DNA of 27,099 nucleotides from Mycobacterium sp. (GTDB lineage: Bacteria; Actinomycetota; Actinomycetes; Mycobacteriales; Mycobacteriaceae). This document shows positions 6,423-14,059 of the stretch, in pieces. The position numbers were made by a program, and so were the translations under genes. A model generated the notes under the pieces. It saw nothing but the letters and a program-made list of their open reading frames with translations. It made no database searches and was not told the origin of the DNA. The stretch covers positions 1 to 27,099 of the forward strand of contig JAOPWF010000766.1 of assembly GCA_025965815.1 (NCBI GenBank), written 5' to 3'. The stretch's first letter is position 1, and every line of letters starts with the position of its first letter.

Positions 6423-7637
6423 ATGCTGGTTCGAGATGTCGCGCAGTGCGTCCACGGCCCTCGGATCTAGGGGGTCGAGTCCGGTGAGTTCGCGGATGCG
6501 GTAGAGGCGATAGCGCACCGTGCTGCGGTTGATGGTGAGGGCCGCTGCGGCGCGGGTGTGGTCACCGCCCAGGCCGCGATAGGCCCACAACGTGCGCAAC
6601 AACTCCGCCATGTCGTCGGATTGGGCCGAGCCCCGCAGCGTCGTATGCGGGCTTCGGCCGTAGCTCTGCCGGTACAGGACTGCGAAGCGGCCGGTGTGCG
6701 TGAATCCCCAGTGCGCCGCGATCGCGGCAACCGTTTCCTGCCCGGGCTCGGCGACCACAAGATCTTGATGCGCGTAGTGCAGCCGCACCTGGCGCAGGTA
6801 CTGCAGCGGCGTGGTGTCCAGGTGGCGGCGAAACATACGCTGCACCGCCCGCGGCGTGACACGGAGGGAGTCGGCGATATCAACTATTCCAATGTCCTGG
6901 GTGACGTTGGCCTCGACGAACTCCATGGCGCGTCGCAACAGCACGGGATGATGGTCGTTGCGGTCGTGCGGCGTCGGATCCGCCACGGCCCTATTGGGAA
7001 AAGTCGACAAGGTAACAGCGGCGAGCAGACGGCTGGTGTGACCCAGCACGAGCGGCGTTGCGAGCACGTCGTTGGACAGCACAACATCCTTCACGTAGCT
7101 GACCGTGTCCTTCCAGCGCTGCGCCGACGCGGCATCGACCGCCCCGAAACTCGAGAAGCGGATCGGCAAGGGTGCATGCCCGGCTGGCAACCCGGCAGCC
7201 ACACCTGCGACCAACGACGGCTCCAACAGAACCACGGTTTCGTGAAGCCCTTGGTGTTCCGCGTAAAACGGCAGGTCGTGCTGCGCGGGCAGGGTGACGT
7301 CGCCAGCCGTGGCATCTCCGGCCATACCGTCGCAGTCGCACGCCACTGTGCCGCGGGTTACCCACACGCCGACCACCTTGTTCACCGGATCGGGTGAGGC
7401 CGCAAAGTCACCGGGCAGTTGAGCATCGTCGATTTTGAACGGACCGACGTCGGTGCGGGAGTGGATCAGTAAAGAACCGCCGCCGCGGGACGCACCGCCA
7501 ATTCCTGACACGCGCAGCGTGGCCCCGTACGCGCCCTCGAGGAAGTCGGGCATCGCGGCCGGATCCGATATCTCGACATGCCAACGTTCGGGCGGATGAA
7601 CCTGCGTCGCGGCGCTAGCCAGTGTCCTGACCTCCAC
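6411..7637 (-). CDS. AraC family regulator with an added C-terminal PucR-type HTH
   Basis: 408 aa from GTG 7637. Residues 1-225 are an AraC-binding-like sensor domain ('HVEISDPAAMPDFLEGAYGATLRVSG', 'LPFYAEHQGLHETVVLLEPS'). Residues about 235-333 are a complete AraC/XylS double HTH: 'VTQDIGIVDIADSLRVTPRAVQRMFRRHL' and 'ETVAAIAAHWGFTHTGRFAVLYRQSYGRSP'. The normal AraC end is followed by about 70 more residues, 'LLRTLWAYRGLGGDHTRAAA' and 'INRSTVRYRLYRIRELTGLD', which is the PucR/CdaR-type HTH_30 signature (an RSTVRYRL recognition helix). The protein thus carries three HTH units. It could sense an aromatic or alcohol-like ligand, but no catabolic gene lies next to it. The start lacks a clear ribosome site. 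Confidence 0.88.
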   Translation of the reverse strand: MEVRTLASAATQVHPPERWHVEISDPAAMPDFLEGAYGATLRVSGIGGASRGGGSLLIHSRTDVGPFKIDDAQLPGDFAASPDPVNKVVGVWVTRGTVACDCDGMAGDATAGDVTLPAQHDLPFYAEHQGLHETVVLLEPSLVAGVAAGLPAGHAPLPIRFSSFGAVDAASAQRWKDTVSYVKDVVLSNDVLATPLVLGHTSRLLAAVTLSTFPNRAVADPTPHDRNDHHPVLLRRAMEFVEANVTQDIGIVDIADSLRVTPRAVQRMFRRHLDTTPLQYLRQVRLHYAHQDLVVAEPGQETVAAIAAHWGFTHTGRFAVLYRQSYGRSPHTTLRGSAQSDDMAELLRTLWAYRGLGGDHTRAAAALTINRSTVRYRLYRIRELTGLDPLDPRAVDALRDISNQHPGH

Positions 7638-7798
7638 TAACTAGGTGATCGACATACCTTACCTCCGACGCTTAATGGCTCAGACGAATACATAGCGATG
7701 CGAGCGACCAGGCTCGTGCGCCGCTGGTTTCCGGTTACCCGGCGACACAGCCAACTCCCCGACTCAACGGAATGCGCCTACCTTTGGAGCGCAAAGTG

Positions 7799-7804
7799 TA
7801 TAAG
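7799..7804 (+). promoter_or_regulatory. Candidate -10 box upstream of the STAS gene
   Basis: TATAAG at 7799-7804 is the best -10 match in the 196-base gap between the divergent AraC and STAS genes; no good -35 is seen at 16-18 bases. The rest of the gap shows no clear dyad or hairpin. Confidence 0.3.
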
Positions 7805-7833
7805 TTGGTGCGTTTTCCGGATATCTGTGTGCA

Positions 7834-8256
7834 GTGTTAGCGGATATGAATGAATCCGGCGTTGTGGCCGCGGGAGGTGAAGTGACTTACGGCACGGACG
7901 ATGAGCAGGAGTCTGGATCGCCTACCGTCAGCGTGGAGCGGTTCTCATCTGGCAGTGTCGTGGTGTACGTGGCTGGTGAGTTGCTCGCTGCCGTGGCGCT
8001 GCACCAGACCATCACCGACGAGCTCGACCGGTCACCGGTTCGGTTGGCAGTCGACCTATCCCATGTCACCCGCATCGACGCCGACGTCATCGATGCGCTG
8101 GTATCGGCTGCGGTGACCGCGGGCGGGTCGGACATCGGGTTTTGCCTTATCGGCGTGCAGGGAGGTCCGGTTGAGGAGGCGATTGCCGCGGCGGACCTGA
8201 CGGAGCTGTTCGAGGTTTTTCCGTCGCTCGCTGAGGCATGGGATGGCCCACACTGA
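7834..8256 (+). CDS. STAS domain protein (anti-sigma factor antagonist-like)
   Basis: 140 aa from GTG 7834 (ATG 7846 is an alternative). The STAS fold covers about residues 30-135: 'SVVVYVAGELLAAVALHQTI', 'PVRLAVDLSHVTRIDADVIDALVSAAVTAGG', 'IGFCLIGVQGGPVEEAIAAADLTELFEVFPS'. STAS antagonists bind anti-sigma kinases and are switched by phosphorylation of a Ser/Thr in the D-[ST]-x-G-[ILV] loop. Here that loop reads D-A-D-V-I, without Ser or Thr, so a kinase-based switch looks unlikely or altered. A truncated relative of the same subtype is fused to an AraC remnant at 18443-19137. No sigma or anti-sigma gene is adjacent. Confidence 0.82.
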   Translation: MLADMNESGVVAAGGEVTYGTDDEQESGSPTVSVERFSSGSVVVYVAGELLAAVALHQTITDELDRSPVRLAVDLSHVTRIDADVIDALVSAAVTAGGSDIGFCLIGVQGGPVEEAIAAADLTELFEVFPSLAEAWDGPH

Positions 8257-8320
8257 CCCCGCGCCCGCAACTTGCCCAGACCCTCTCCACCTGAATTCTC
8301 GAAGCGCCTCCAGGGTCAGT
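8252..8320. terminator. Weak inverted repeat spanning the convergent STAS/antiporter ends
   Basis: ACTGACCC (8252-8259) and GGGTCAGT (8313-8320) are a perfect 8-bp inverted repeat with 53 bases between. Each arm contains the stop codon of one of the convergent genes. The large loop makes it a doubtful terminator. Confidence 0.25.
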
Positions 8321-9812
8321 CTGGTTCGCCGTACTCGTTGAACCAGTGGGCGAGTTTTCCGCGGCGACTTACCGCACGGAGTCTCCGTTCGGCTGCCGCG
8401 CGTGTCTTCGTGGTGGTGACAATGAGCAGTTCATCGCCGACGTCGATACGGGTGTCGGGCTGGGGGACGAACGTACGGCCTTCCCTGATGATCAAGGTGA
8501 TCACGCTCGGGTCGGGTAGCCGCAGCTCGAGGATCGACACGTTGCGCAGCCGGGACGGCGGCAGCACTGTCATTGTCAGCAGTTCGGCCTCCAGGACGTC
8601 CAGTGGCGCCGACTCCACCTGGATTTCCCGGGTGGCATCACGAGGAATCAGCCCCATCCTGTGCGCGATCAGCCGCAGGCTCGGGCCCTGCACCAGAGTG
8701 AAGACCACCACCAGAATGAAGACGATGTTGAGCAGACGGCGACTGTCGGGGACACCCTCGACGATCGGAAACGTTGCAAGCACGATCGGAACCGCCCCGC
8801 GTAGACCCGCCCACGAAAGGAAGACCTGCTCGCGCCACGGCACCCGAAACGCAGCGAGCGAGGCCACGACCGATAGCGGCCGGGCGAGCAGCAGCAGGAC
8901 CAGGCCGACGACGATCGCCGGTACCACTTCGCCCGGCAGTTCACTCGGGTCCACCAGCAGTCCCAGCAGGACGAACAGGCCGATCTGCGCCAGCCAGCCA
9001 AGGCCTTCCGCGAAGGACCGGGTAGCCGAGCGATGGGGGAGCCCCGAGTTCGCGAGCACCACCGCGGCCAGATAGGCGGCGAGGAAACCGCTCGCGTGTG
9101 CGGTACCCGCCGCGGCGAAGGCCACCATGCCCAGCCCGAAGGTCGCGAGTGGGTAGAGGCCAGACGCCGGAAGGGCGATGCGGCGCAAAGCGATCGCGCC
9201 GAGCAGCCCGCAGCCAAGTCCGATCGCGGCGCCGACAATCAGCTCGTACAGCAAGCCGCCGACGGCACTGGCCGCGGCAAGTTTGAGCGGTGTCGCGCTG
9301 AACATCAGAACGAGAATCGCGGCCGGAGCGTCGTTGAATCCGGATTCGGCCTCGAGCAGCCCGGCGACGCGCCGTGGCAACGGCAGAATGCGAAGGACGG
9401 AAAACACTGCGGCAGCATCGGTGGAGGAAACGATCGCTCCCAGCAGCAGCGCGAGTTGCCAGTCGATCCCGAGCAACAGGTGCGCACCCGCGGCTGTGAC
9501 CAGCGTGCTGATGCCCACGCCGACGGTGGCCAGGACAGCCGCGGGCGCCAGTACTTTACGCACGTCGGCGAACCGCGTGGTGAGTCCGCCTTCGACCAGG
9601 ATGACGGCCAGTGCCGCCGTACCGAGGTTCCGCGCGAGCTCAACGTCGTCGAACTGCAGACCCAGCCCGTCTTCGCCGACAAGGACGCCGACCGCGAGGA
9701 ACAGCAACAGGCTGGGCAGCCCGACCCGCGTAGTCACCCGGGTGGCGATAATGCTGGCCAGCAGCACAACGCCACCGGCTAGCAACGCCAGGTACAGCTG
9801 GTGCAAGCTCAT
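8316..9812 (-). CDS. Potassium/proton antiporter, CPA1 type with C-terminal RCK_C domain
   Basis: 498 aa. Residues 1 to about 390 hold 12-13 membrane segments of a Na+/H+-exchanger fold: 'LPSLLLFLAVGVLVGEDGLG', 'AVILVEGGL', 'GAIVSSTDAAAVFSVLR' and the ion-site motif 'ESGFNDAPAAILV' with Asn-Asp, typical of CPA1. The region 'FLSWAGLRGAVPIVLATFP' matches the conserved late transmembrane helix. From about residue 400 a TrkA_C (RCK_C) domain follows ('LRNVSILELRLPDPSVITLIIREGRTFVPQPDTRIDVGDELLIVTT'), as in NhaP2/CvrA proteins that export K+ in exchange for protons. The ATG directly follows the TAA of the small upstream ORF (TAAATG), indicating translational coupling. A TrkA/RCK protein is divergent, giving a potassium-homeostasis locus. 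Confidence 0.92.
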   Translation of the reverse strand: MSLHQLYLALLAGGVVLLASIIATRVTTRVGLPSLLLFLAVGVLVGEDGLGLQFDDVELARNLGTAALAVILVEGGLTTRFADVRKVLAPAAVLATVGVGISTLVTAAGAHLLLGIDWQLALLLGAIVSSTDAAAVFSVLRILPLPRRVAGLLEAESGFNDAPAAILVLMFSATPLKLAAASAVGGLLYELIVGAAIGLGCGLLGAIALRRIALPASGLYPLATFGLGMVAFAAAGTAHASGFLAAYLAAVVLANSGLPHRSATRSFAEGLGWLAQIGLFVLLGLLVDPSELPGEVVPAIVVGLVLLLLARPLSVVASLAAFRVPWREQVFLSWAGLRGAVPIVLATFPIVEGVPDSRRLLNIVFILVVVFTLVQGPSLRLIAHRMGLIPRDATREIQVESAPLDVLEAELLTMTVLPPSRLRNVSILELRLPDPSVITLIIREGRTFVPQPDTRIDVGDELLIVTTTKTRAAAERRLRAVSRRGKLAHWFNEYGEPD

Positions 9813-10013
9813 TTACGATCCCCGTTCGGGCCTGCGAACCTGAGTCGTGTCCTGCCGTTCACTGCGTGCAGCAAGGCGACGGGAGTTGCGTATGCGCCAG
9901 TAAATCAGTACCAAACGCCAAACAAGCCCGGGGTACCACAGCCGTAGCCACCACCAGCGCGTCCGCGGTGCGTCAGTATGAAGTGCGGTGGGAGGAGAGC
10001 GGATGATGCGCAT
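9813..10013 (-). CDS. Small Trp/Arg-rich membrane-associated protein coupled to the antiporter
   Basis: 66 codons. The core 'RWWWLRLWYPGLVWRLVLIYW' is one amphipathic to transmembrane helix, followed by a strongly basic tail (RIRNSRRLAARSERQDT). Its TAA stop (9815-9813) abuts the antiporter ATG at 9812, so the two are probably co-translated. With the ATG at 10013 the ORF overlaps the start of the divergent RCK gene (10003) by 11 bases; a shorter form from an internal start is possible. No family is recognised. A single-helix partner of the transporter is a reasonable guess, from position only. Confidence 0.5.
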   Translation of the reverse strand: MRIIRSPPTALHTDAPRTRWWWLRLWYPGLVWRLVLIYWRIRNSRRLAARSERQDTTQVRRPERGS

Positions 10014-10698
10014 CGGGATCGCCGGCGCCGGTGCAGTCGGTCGGTCCGTCGCCTTGGAGCTGCTGGAGGACGGTCACAAGGTCTTGCTGATCGAGCGCGA
10101 CCCCCGCCACTACGAGCCCAATACAGTTCCCGACGCCGACTGGTTGCTGGCCGACGCGTGCGAGCTGGCCTCGCTCGAAGAGTCTGGACTGCAGACATGC
10201 GATGTGGTCATCGCTGCGACCGGCGACGACAAGGTCAACCTCGCGGCCGCTCTGCTGGCCAAGACGGAGTTCGGGGTGCCCCGGGTCGTGGCGAGGGTCA
10301 ACGAATCGAGCAACGAGTGGCTGTTCACCGAGGCGTGGGGCGTCGACGTTGCGGTCTCCGCACCGCGCGCCCTGGTCGCTGGGGTGGAGGGAGCCATCGA
10401 TGTCGGTCACCTCGTGCGTCTGATGGGGCTTCGACAGGGCCAAGTCGACCTCGCGCAGCTGACGCTTCCCGGCGACAACCCACTCGTTGGGCAGCGGGTG
10501 CGGGACTTGGCCCTGCCGGAGAACACCGCACTGGTCACCGTGCTTCGCGGCAGCGCTGTCATGCTCCCGAAGCCGGACGACGTGCTGGAGGCAGGCGACG
10601 AGATGTTGTTCGTCGCCGACGGCGCCGGTGAGAATGAGATCCGGGCCATCATCCACGGCACCCCTGCGCGCAGTGATCCGCTCGATCCGAGTAGTTGA
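10003..10698 (+). CDS. TrkA/RCK potassium-channel regulatory protein, CeoC-like
   Basis: 231 aa from ATG 10003, with GGAGGAG (9991-9997) five bases ahead; ATG 10006 is equally possible. Residues 1-135 are the RCK_N Rossmann domain: 'RIGIAGAGAVGRSVALELLEDGH' has GxGxxG and 'VLLIERDP' carries the acidic ribose-binding residue; 'CDVVIAATGDDKVNLAAALLAKTEFGVPRVVARVN' is the TrkA signature. Residues about 150-225 are RCK_C ('GQVDLAQLTLPGDNPLVGQRVRDLALPENTALVTVLR...AGDEMLFVADG'). It resembles mycobacterial CeoC (TrkB-like), which binds NAD(H) and gates potassium uptake. It is divergent from the antiporter operon, which argues for joint control of K+ import and export. The rhomboid gene follows 51 bases downstream on the same strand. 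Confidence 0.9.
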   Translation: MMRIGIAGAGAVGRSVALELLEDGHKVLLIERDPRHYEPNTVPDADWLLADACELASLEESGLQTCDVVIAATGDDKVNLAAALLAKTEFGVPRVVARVNESSNEWLFTEAWGVDVAVSAPRALVAGVEGAIDVGHLVRLMGLRQGQVDLAQLTLPGDNPLVGQRVRDLALPENTALVTVLRGSAVMLPKPDDVLEAGDEMLFVADGAGENEIRAIIHGTPARSDPLDPSS

Positions 10699-10749
10699 TC
10701 GCGTCCATGTCAGCGGCACGCTGATACCCGAGACCACGAGACTAGGACG

Positions 10750-11631
10750 ATGAGCATCCCGAAAACACCGGAAACACCGGCCGAGACGCCGACCTGTTAC
10801 CGGCATCCCGGCCGCGAGACATATGTCAGCTGTACGCGTTGTCACCGGTATATCTGCCCGGAATGCATGCGCGACGCCGCCGTCGGCCACCAGTGCGTTG
10901 AGTGCGTCCGCCAGGGCGCCAGGACAGTCCGGGCGCCGCGCCGACACTTCGGCGGGCAGCAGGGTTCGACCACGCCAGTGGTTACCTATGCGCTCATCGC
11001 GCTCAATGTGTTGGTGTTCGGCCTGCAGACCGCGTTGGTGAATCTGGAGAGCCGCCTCGCCCTGTGGCCGCCCGCTGTCGCCAACGGAGATCTGTACCGC
11101 CTGGTGACGTCCGCGTTCCTGCATTACGGGGTGACGCACCTGCTGTTCAACATGTGGGCGCTGTATGTGGTGGGCCCGCCATTGGAGAGGTGGCTGGGCC
11201 GCCTGCGGTTCGGCGCGCTCTATGCACTGAGCGCCCTGGGCGGTTCGGTACTGGTCTACCTGCTCTCGCCGCTGAACGCCGCAACTGCGGGGGCGTCGGG
11301 CGCTGTCTTCGGCCTCTTCGGCGCCATATTCGTAGTGTCAAAACGGCTCAACCTCGACGTCCGCTGGGTCGCCTGGTTAATCGGGATCAACCTGATCTTC
11401 ACCCTCGTCGTCCCGTTGATCAGTTCGCAGTCGATCAGCTGGCAGGGGCATGTCGGCGGACTGGTCACTGGTGCACTGATCGCGCTGGGTTACGCGTACG
11501 CACCCCAGGAACGCCGGAACCTGGTGCAGGCAGGAGTGACGGCCGCCGCCGTGGTGCTGTTCACCGTCTTGATCTGGTGGCGCACCAACGACCTTCTCGC
11601 GGAGTTCAGTCAGCACGTCGGCCTCGGCTGA
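10750..11631 (+). CDS. Rhomboid-family intramembrane serine protease with N-terminal zinc-binding segment
   Basis: 293 aa. Residues about 15-55 ('CYRHPGRETYVSCTRCHRYICPECM...GHQCVECV') carry paired Cys and His residues as in B-box-type zinc sites of actinobacterial rhomboids. Six membrane helices follow: 'VVTYALIALNVLVFGLQTA', then 'RLVTSAFLHYGVTHLLFNMWALYVVGPPLE' (the H-x-x-x-N oxyanion region), 'ATAGASGAVFGLFGAIF' with the catalytic Ser in G-A-S-G, and 'ISWQGHVGGLVTGALIALGYAY' with the catalytic His. It cleaves membrane-embedded substrates, unknown here. It resembles mycobacterial rhomboid protease 1 (Rv0110 type). AGGA (10744-10747) precedes the ATG. An 11-bp hairpin overlaps its stop codon. 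Confidence 0.93.
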   Translation: MSIPKTPETPAETPTCYRHPGRETYVSCTRCHRYICPECMRDAAVGHQCVECVRQGARTVRAPRRHFGGQQGSTTPVVTYALIALNVLVFGLQTALVNLESRLALWPPAVANGDLYRLVTSAFLHYGVTHLLFNMWALYVVGPPLERWLGRLRFGALYALSALGGSVLVYLLSPLNAATAGASGAVFGLFGAIFVVSKRLNLDVRWVAWLIGINLIFTLVVPLISSQSISWQGHVGGLVTGALIALGYAYAPQERRNLVQAGVTAAAVVLFTVLIWWRTNDLLAEFSQHVGLG

Positions 11632-11643
11632 ACCGAGGCCGAC
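11617..11643. terminator. Strong hairpin at the rhomboid stop codon
   Basis: GTCGGCCTCGG (11617-11627) pairs perfectly with CCGAGGCCGAC (11633-11643) around a five-base loop that holds the TGA stop; one mismatch further out allows three more pairs. It lies between the convergent rhomboid and CsbD-like genes. No U-run follows on either strand. Confidence 0.65.
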
Positions 11644-11672
11644 ATGCCGCAACAAGTAGTTACGCCGCGGCG

Positions 11673-11909
11673 CTACTGGTTAGCGCGCTGACGTTCTTCC
11701 TGAGCTTTCGCGGTGGCCCGTGCTTTATTGGCTTCCGCCTCTTTCTTGCCCGCGTTGCGCTGGGCCTCGCCCTTGTCCTGCTGGGCCTGACCTTCCTTGG
11801 TGAGATCCCCGCGACTCAGAACCGTGCCGATCAGCTCTTTGGCCCTTCCGATGATTCCCTCGACGATGCCTTGGACGGCCAATATCGGACCGCTGATGTA
11901 GTTCGCCAT
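11673..11909 (-). CDS. CsbD-like small stress protein
   Basis: 78 aa. The first 30 residues form a short hydrophobic helix ('ISGPILAVQGIVEGIIGRAKELIGTVLS'), and the rest is charged and Ala/Lys/Glu-rich ('DLTKEGQAQQDKGEAQRNAGKKEAEANKARA'), the pattern of the CsbD/MT0933-like small proteins common in mycobacteria, often induced by general stress. The molecular function of the family is not established. A purine-rich ribosome site (AGAAGGGAA) precedes the ATG at 11909. It lies downstream of the ABM monooxygenase gene on the same strand, with 162 bases between. Confidence 0.8.
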   Translation of the reverse strand: MANYISGPILAVQGIVEGIIGRAKELIGTVLSRGDLTKEGQAQQDKGEAQRNAGKKEAEANKARATAKAQEERQRANQ

Positions 11910-12071
11910 GTTCTTCCCTTCTATTTAACGTTGGGCAGTCGTGCGGCCACTGAGGGCCTTCGGCACGTCGCCAACCGTGATCGTTGGAGGAGTTCCCGCG
12001 GAGACCAGCGATGAAAAGTGACAAAGCTCATATATCCAGCCCGCCGGTGGCCTCGGCTACGAGGCAATCCG

Positions 12072-12388
12072 TCAGCGTTCCAAGGTGAAGACCACTTTGT
12101 AGAGACCCGGATGCGCTTCACCGAGTCTCTTGTTGCGATCGAGCAGCCGCCCTCCTGCAGCCGTTCGATGACACGTTGAGCCGCTTCGAGGCTCTCGGTC
12201 TGTGCGTAGTTGACGACGCGGGTGCCGTCGTAGCTGCGATGCACACTTGCCGAGATCCATCCTGGCGTGGTGCTGGCGTACTTCGCGGACTCGACGAGCA
12301 GGTCGATCAGCGGCTGCTGCCGTCCTTCCGGAACGGTGAAGACGTTGATTTGCGTGACGATCTGGGTGGCTGCCGTGATTTCTGGCAT
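12072..12388 (-). pseudogene. Antibiotic biosynthesis monooxygenase (ABM) domain protein, frameshifted
   Basis: From ATG 12388 (GGAGGAG upstream) the frame reads 'TQIVTQINVFTVPEGRQQPLIDLLVESAKYASTTPGW' and 'SASVHRSYDGTRVVNYAQTESLEAAQRVIERLQEGG', a clear ABM ferredoxin-like fold. Near 12145-12155 one base is missing: the family ending 'LLDRNKRLGEAHPGLYKVVFTLER' is intact but in another frame and stops at 12074-12072. Together they give about 105 aa, the normal size. As it stands, translation would run on into an unrelated 155-aa product ending at 11921, on the edge of the CsbD gene. A sequencing error is a real alternative, since this is the only defect. ABM proteins are small cofactor-free oxygenases or stress proteins. 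Confidence 0.75.
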
Positions 12389-12848
12389 GGCGTAGCGCTC
12401 CTCCGTTGAGGCGCAGCGGCAGAGGAGCCGGACGTGTTAAGAGGTTGGACCGCCCACGTCAAGCCCCGGCGCCGACGCGCCGATTGCTTGCCGTGGGTTT
12501 CGCCGCGGCGGCGAAAACGGAGCTCCCCGCGGAAAGGGATCGGGCTTACCTTGTTACCGATCCTGGTCCTTTTCGACGTACCCATCATAAAGCGAGGTGA
12601 TAAGCGCGACAACACAAATCGTTGGACAGCCGCGACGGCCGCCGAGACCGGTCGCCGAGTGTGCGACCACGGCATCGAGTGTGCGCTGCGGGCGAGCTCA
12701 AGCTGAGTTTTTCGCCCAGGACGCACACCCGGACCCCATCAGCGGTTCTTCTGGTGGTGGTGGTGGCGGCGCCCAGGGCGATGGGGGCGGGGACGGCCTT
12801 CACCTCGTCAGGGCACAAAGCAGGCTTGTGTCGGCCCGGTGCACAGAG
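12389..12848. other. Gene-free stretch upstream of the ABM gene
   Basis: About 460 bases without a convincing gene. Frames here have Arg/Pro-rich, low-complexity translations typical of non-coding GC-rich DNA. It contains a promoter-like element for the ABM gene (12435-12462) and a short GGT/GGC triplet run near 12750-12775. Confidence 0.5.
12435..12462 (-). promoter_or_regulatory. SigA-like promoter for the ABM gene
   Basis: On the minus strand TTGACG (12462-12457) and TTAACA (12440-12435) are separated by 16 bases, a good vegetative promoter match, 46 bases upstream of the ATG at 12388. Confidence 0.55.
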
Positions 12849-14024
12849 TCAGGGGCAAGCCGGGAAAGCCCGGCGGGCTCCCGTCGCGACGGCCAGTCCG
12901 AGGGCGATGAGCAGCGCACCGACCCACGGCAGGCCGGCGAGTCCGGTTACCGGAAGCAGGCCCGCGCCGATGGCCGCTCCCCCGGCGATGCCGAAGTTGG
13001 CGGTGGCGTTCACCCAGGCTCCAGCCAGCTCCGGTGATGTCGCTTGGGCGCGCACCGCGCAGGCTTGGTAGATCGACGGCACCCCACCGAACGCGCCGTT
13101 CCACACGGCAGCAGCGATCAGCACCGGGACCAACGCCGGGGATGTCAAACCAATGGCCAGGACGGCGACGACTACCACGCTGAGCACGAGGAGAGTGGTC
13201 CGCCGCGGGTCCCGGTCCAACGTGCTTCCCGCGTACCACAGGCCCACCAGACCGCACGCGCCGCACACCAGCAGCAGCGGGCCGATGAGGGCCGGGTGCG
13301 CTCCGGCCCGCAGCAGCAGGACACTGATGAAGGTGTACAACGTGAACTGGCCGAGATAGGTCAGCGCATTAGACGTTACGACCGCGGTGAGTTGCCTTCG
13401 GCCACTACCGGTTCCGGCCGGCCGCGGCGGTGTCTCGCTGCTGACCGCGGGTAGGAACTTGGCGACCAGCAACAGCGTCGCCGCCGCCAGCGCGGCGAGC
13501 GCGGCGAACGACATCCGCCAGCCCAGCGCGGTGCCCAGCGATGTCGACAGCGGTACGCCCAGGACAAACCCGGCAGACGCACCGCCGGTGGCCAGCGCGA
13601 GCGCGCGGCCCACGTGGGCAGGCCCCACGAGCCTCGGCGCGTACCCGATGCACAACGAGAAGAACAGCGCGTGGGTTACTCCGCCGAGGGCACGTCCCGC
13701 CGCGACCATGACGAACGTCGGAGCGGCGGCGACGAGTGCGTTGCTCAGCGCATAGCACAACAGCGTGCTCAGCACCAGGGGCTTGCGCGGGAATCGGGCG
13801 GTGGCGATCGTGAGCGGAACGGCCAACGTCGCCACCATCACGGCGTAAAGGCTCACCAGCAGGCCGGTCGTCGAGTCCGCCACCTGAAGCGCGTGCCCCA
13901 TCGCGGGCAGCAGTCCGATCGGCAGCATCTCCGTGGTCACCGCAAGGCATGAGGCGAGCACCAGTGCCAGCAGGCCCGGCATGTTGCGCCGAAGGCTCGG
14001 GTCCCGGATGGCGGTGGCGGTCAT
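12849..14024 (-). CDS. MFS transporter, sugar/drug efflux type (DHA1, AraJ-like)
   Basis: 391 aa with 12 predicted membrane helices. The N-terminus 'LLALVLASCLAVTTEMLPIGLLPAMGHALQVADSTTGLLVSLYAVMVATLAVPLTIATARFPRK' has the conserved T-E-x-x-P-x-G-L-L-P motif of arabinose/sugar-efflux MFS proteins; 'GRALGGVTHALFFSLC' is helix 4. These export sugars, nucleosides or drugs by proton antiport. It diverges from a ROK regulator 43 bases away. The gap contains a near-consensus promoter for this gene, overlapped by an inverted repeat, so repression by the ROK protein and release by a sugar is the simple model. The ATG lies seven bases after the -10 box, suggesting a leaderless mRNA. Confidence 0.9.
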   Translation of the reverse strand: MTATAIRDPSLRRNMPGLLALVLASCLAVTTEMLPIGLLPAMGHALQVADSTTGLLVSLYAVMVATLAVPLTIATARFPRKPLVLSTLLCYALSNALVAAAPTFVMVAAGRALGGVTHALFFSLCIGYAPRLVGPAHVGRALALATGGASAGFVLGVPLSTSLGTALGWRMSFAALAALAAATLLLVAKFLPAVSSETPPRPAGTGSGRRQLTAVVTSNALTYLGQFTLYTFISVLLLRAGAHPALIGPLLLVCGACGLVGLWYAGSTLDRDPRRTTLLVLSVVVVAVLAIGLTSPALVPVLIAAAVWNGAFGGVPSIYQACAVRAQATSPELAGAWVNATANFGIAGGAAIGAGLLPVTGLAGLPWVGALLIALGLAVATGARRAFPACP

Positions 14025-14031
14025 GCGGATA

Positions 14032-14059
14032 AATATACTTTGGCAACGAGTTTATTCAA
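14032..14059 (-). promoter_or_regulatory. MFS promoter overlapped by a dyad, candidate ROK operator
   Basis: On the minus strand TTGAAT (14059-14054), a 16-base spacer and TATATT (14037-14032) make a near-consensus promoter seven bases before the MFS ATG. The dyad AATATACT (14032-14039) and AGTTTATT (14049-14056), seven of eight positions complementary with a nine-base centre, covers both boxes. AT-rich arms around a nine-base centre resemble NagC-type ROK sites. Confidence 0.65.

Noticed and set aside
9033..9843. Plus-strand frames of 220-250 codons across the antiporter
   Set aside because: Shadows of a well-supported membrane transporter on the other strand; they encode charged, motif-free sequence.
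12740..12780. Triplet microsatellite (GGT/GGC) as a phase-variable tract
   Set aside because: The run is short and imperfect and lies in no gene.
12307..12818. Minus-strand open frames upstream of the ABM gene
   Set aside because: Low-complexity Arg/Ser-rich translations, no ribosome site, no homology pattern; a promoter for the ABM gene lies inside.
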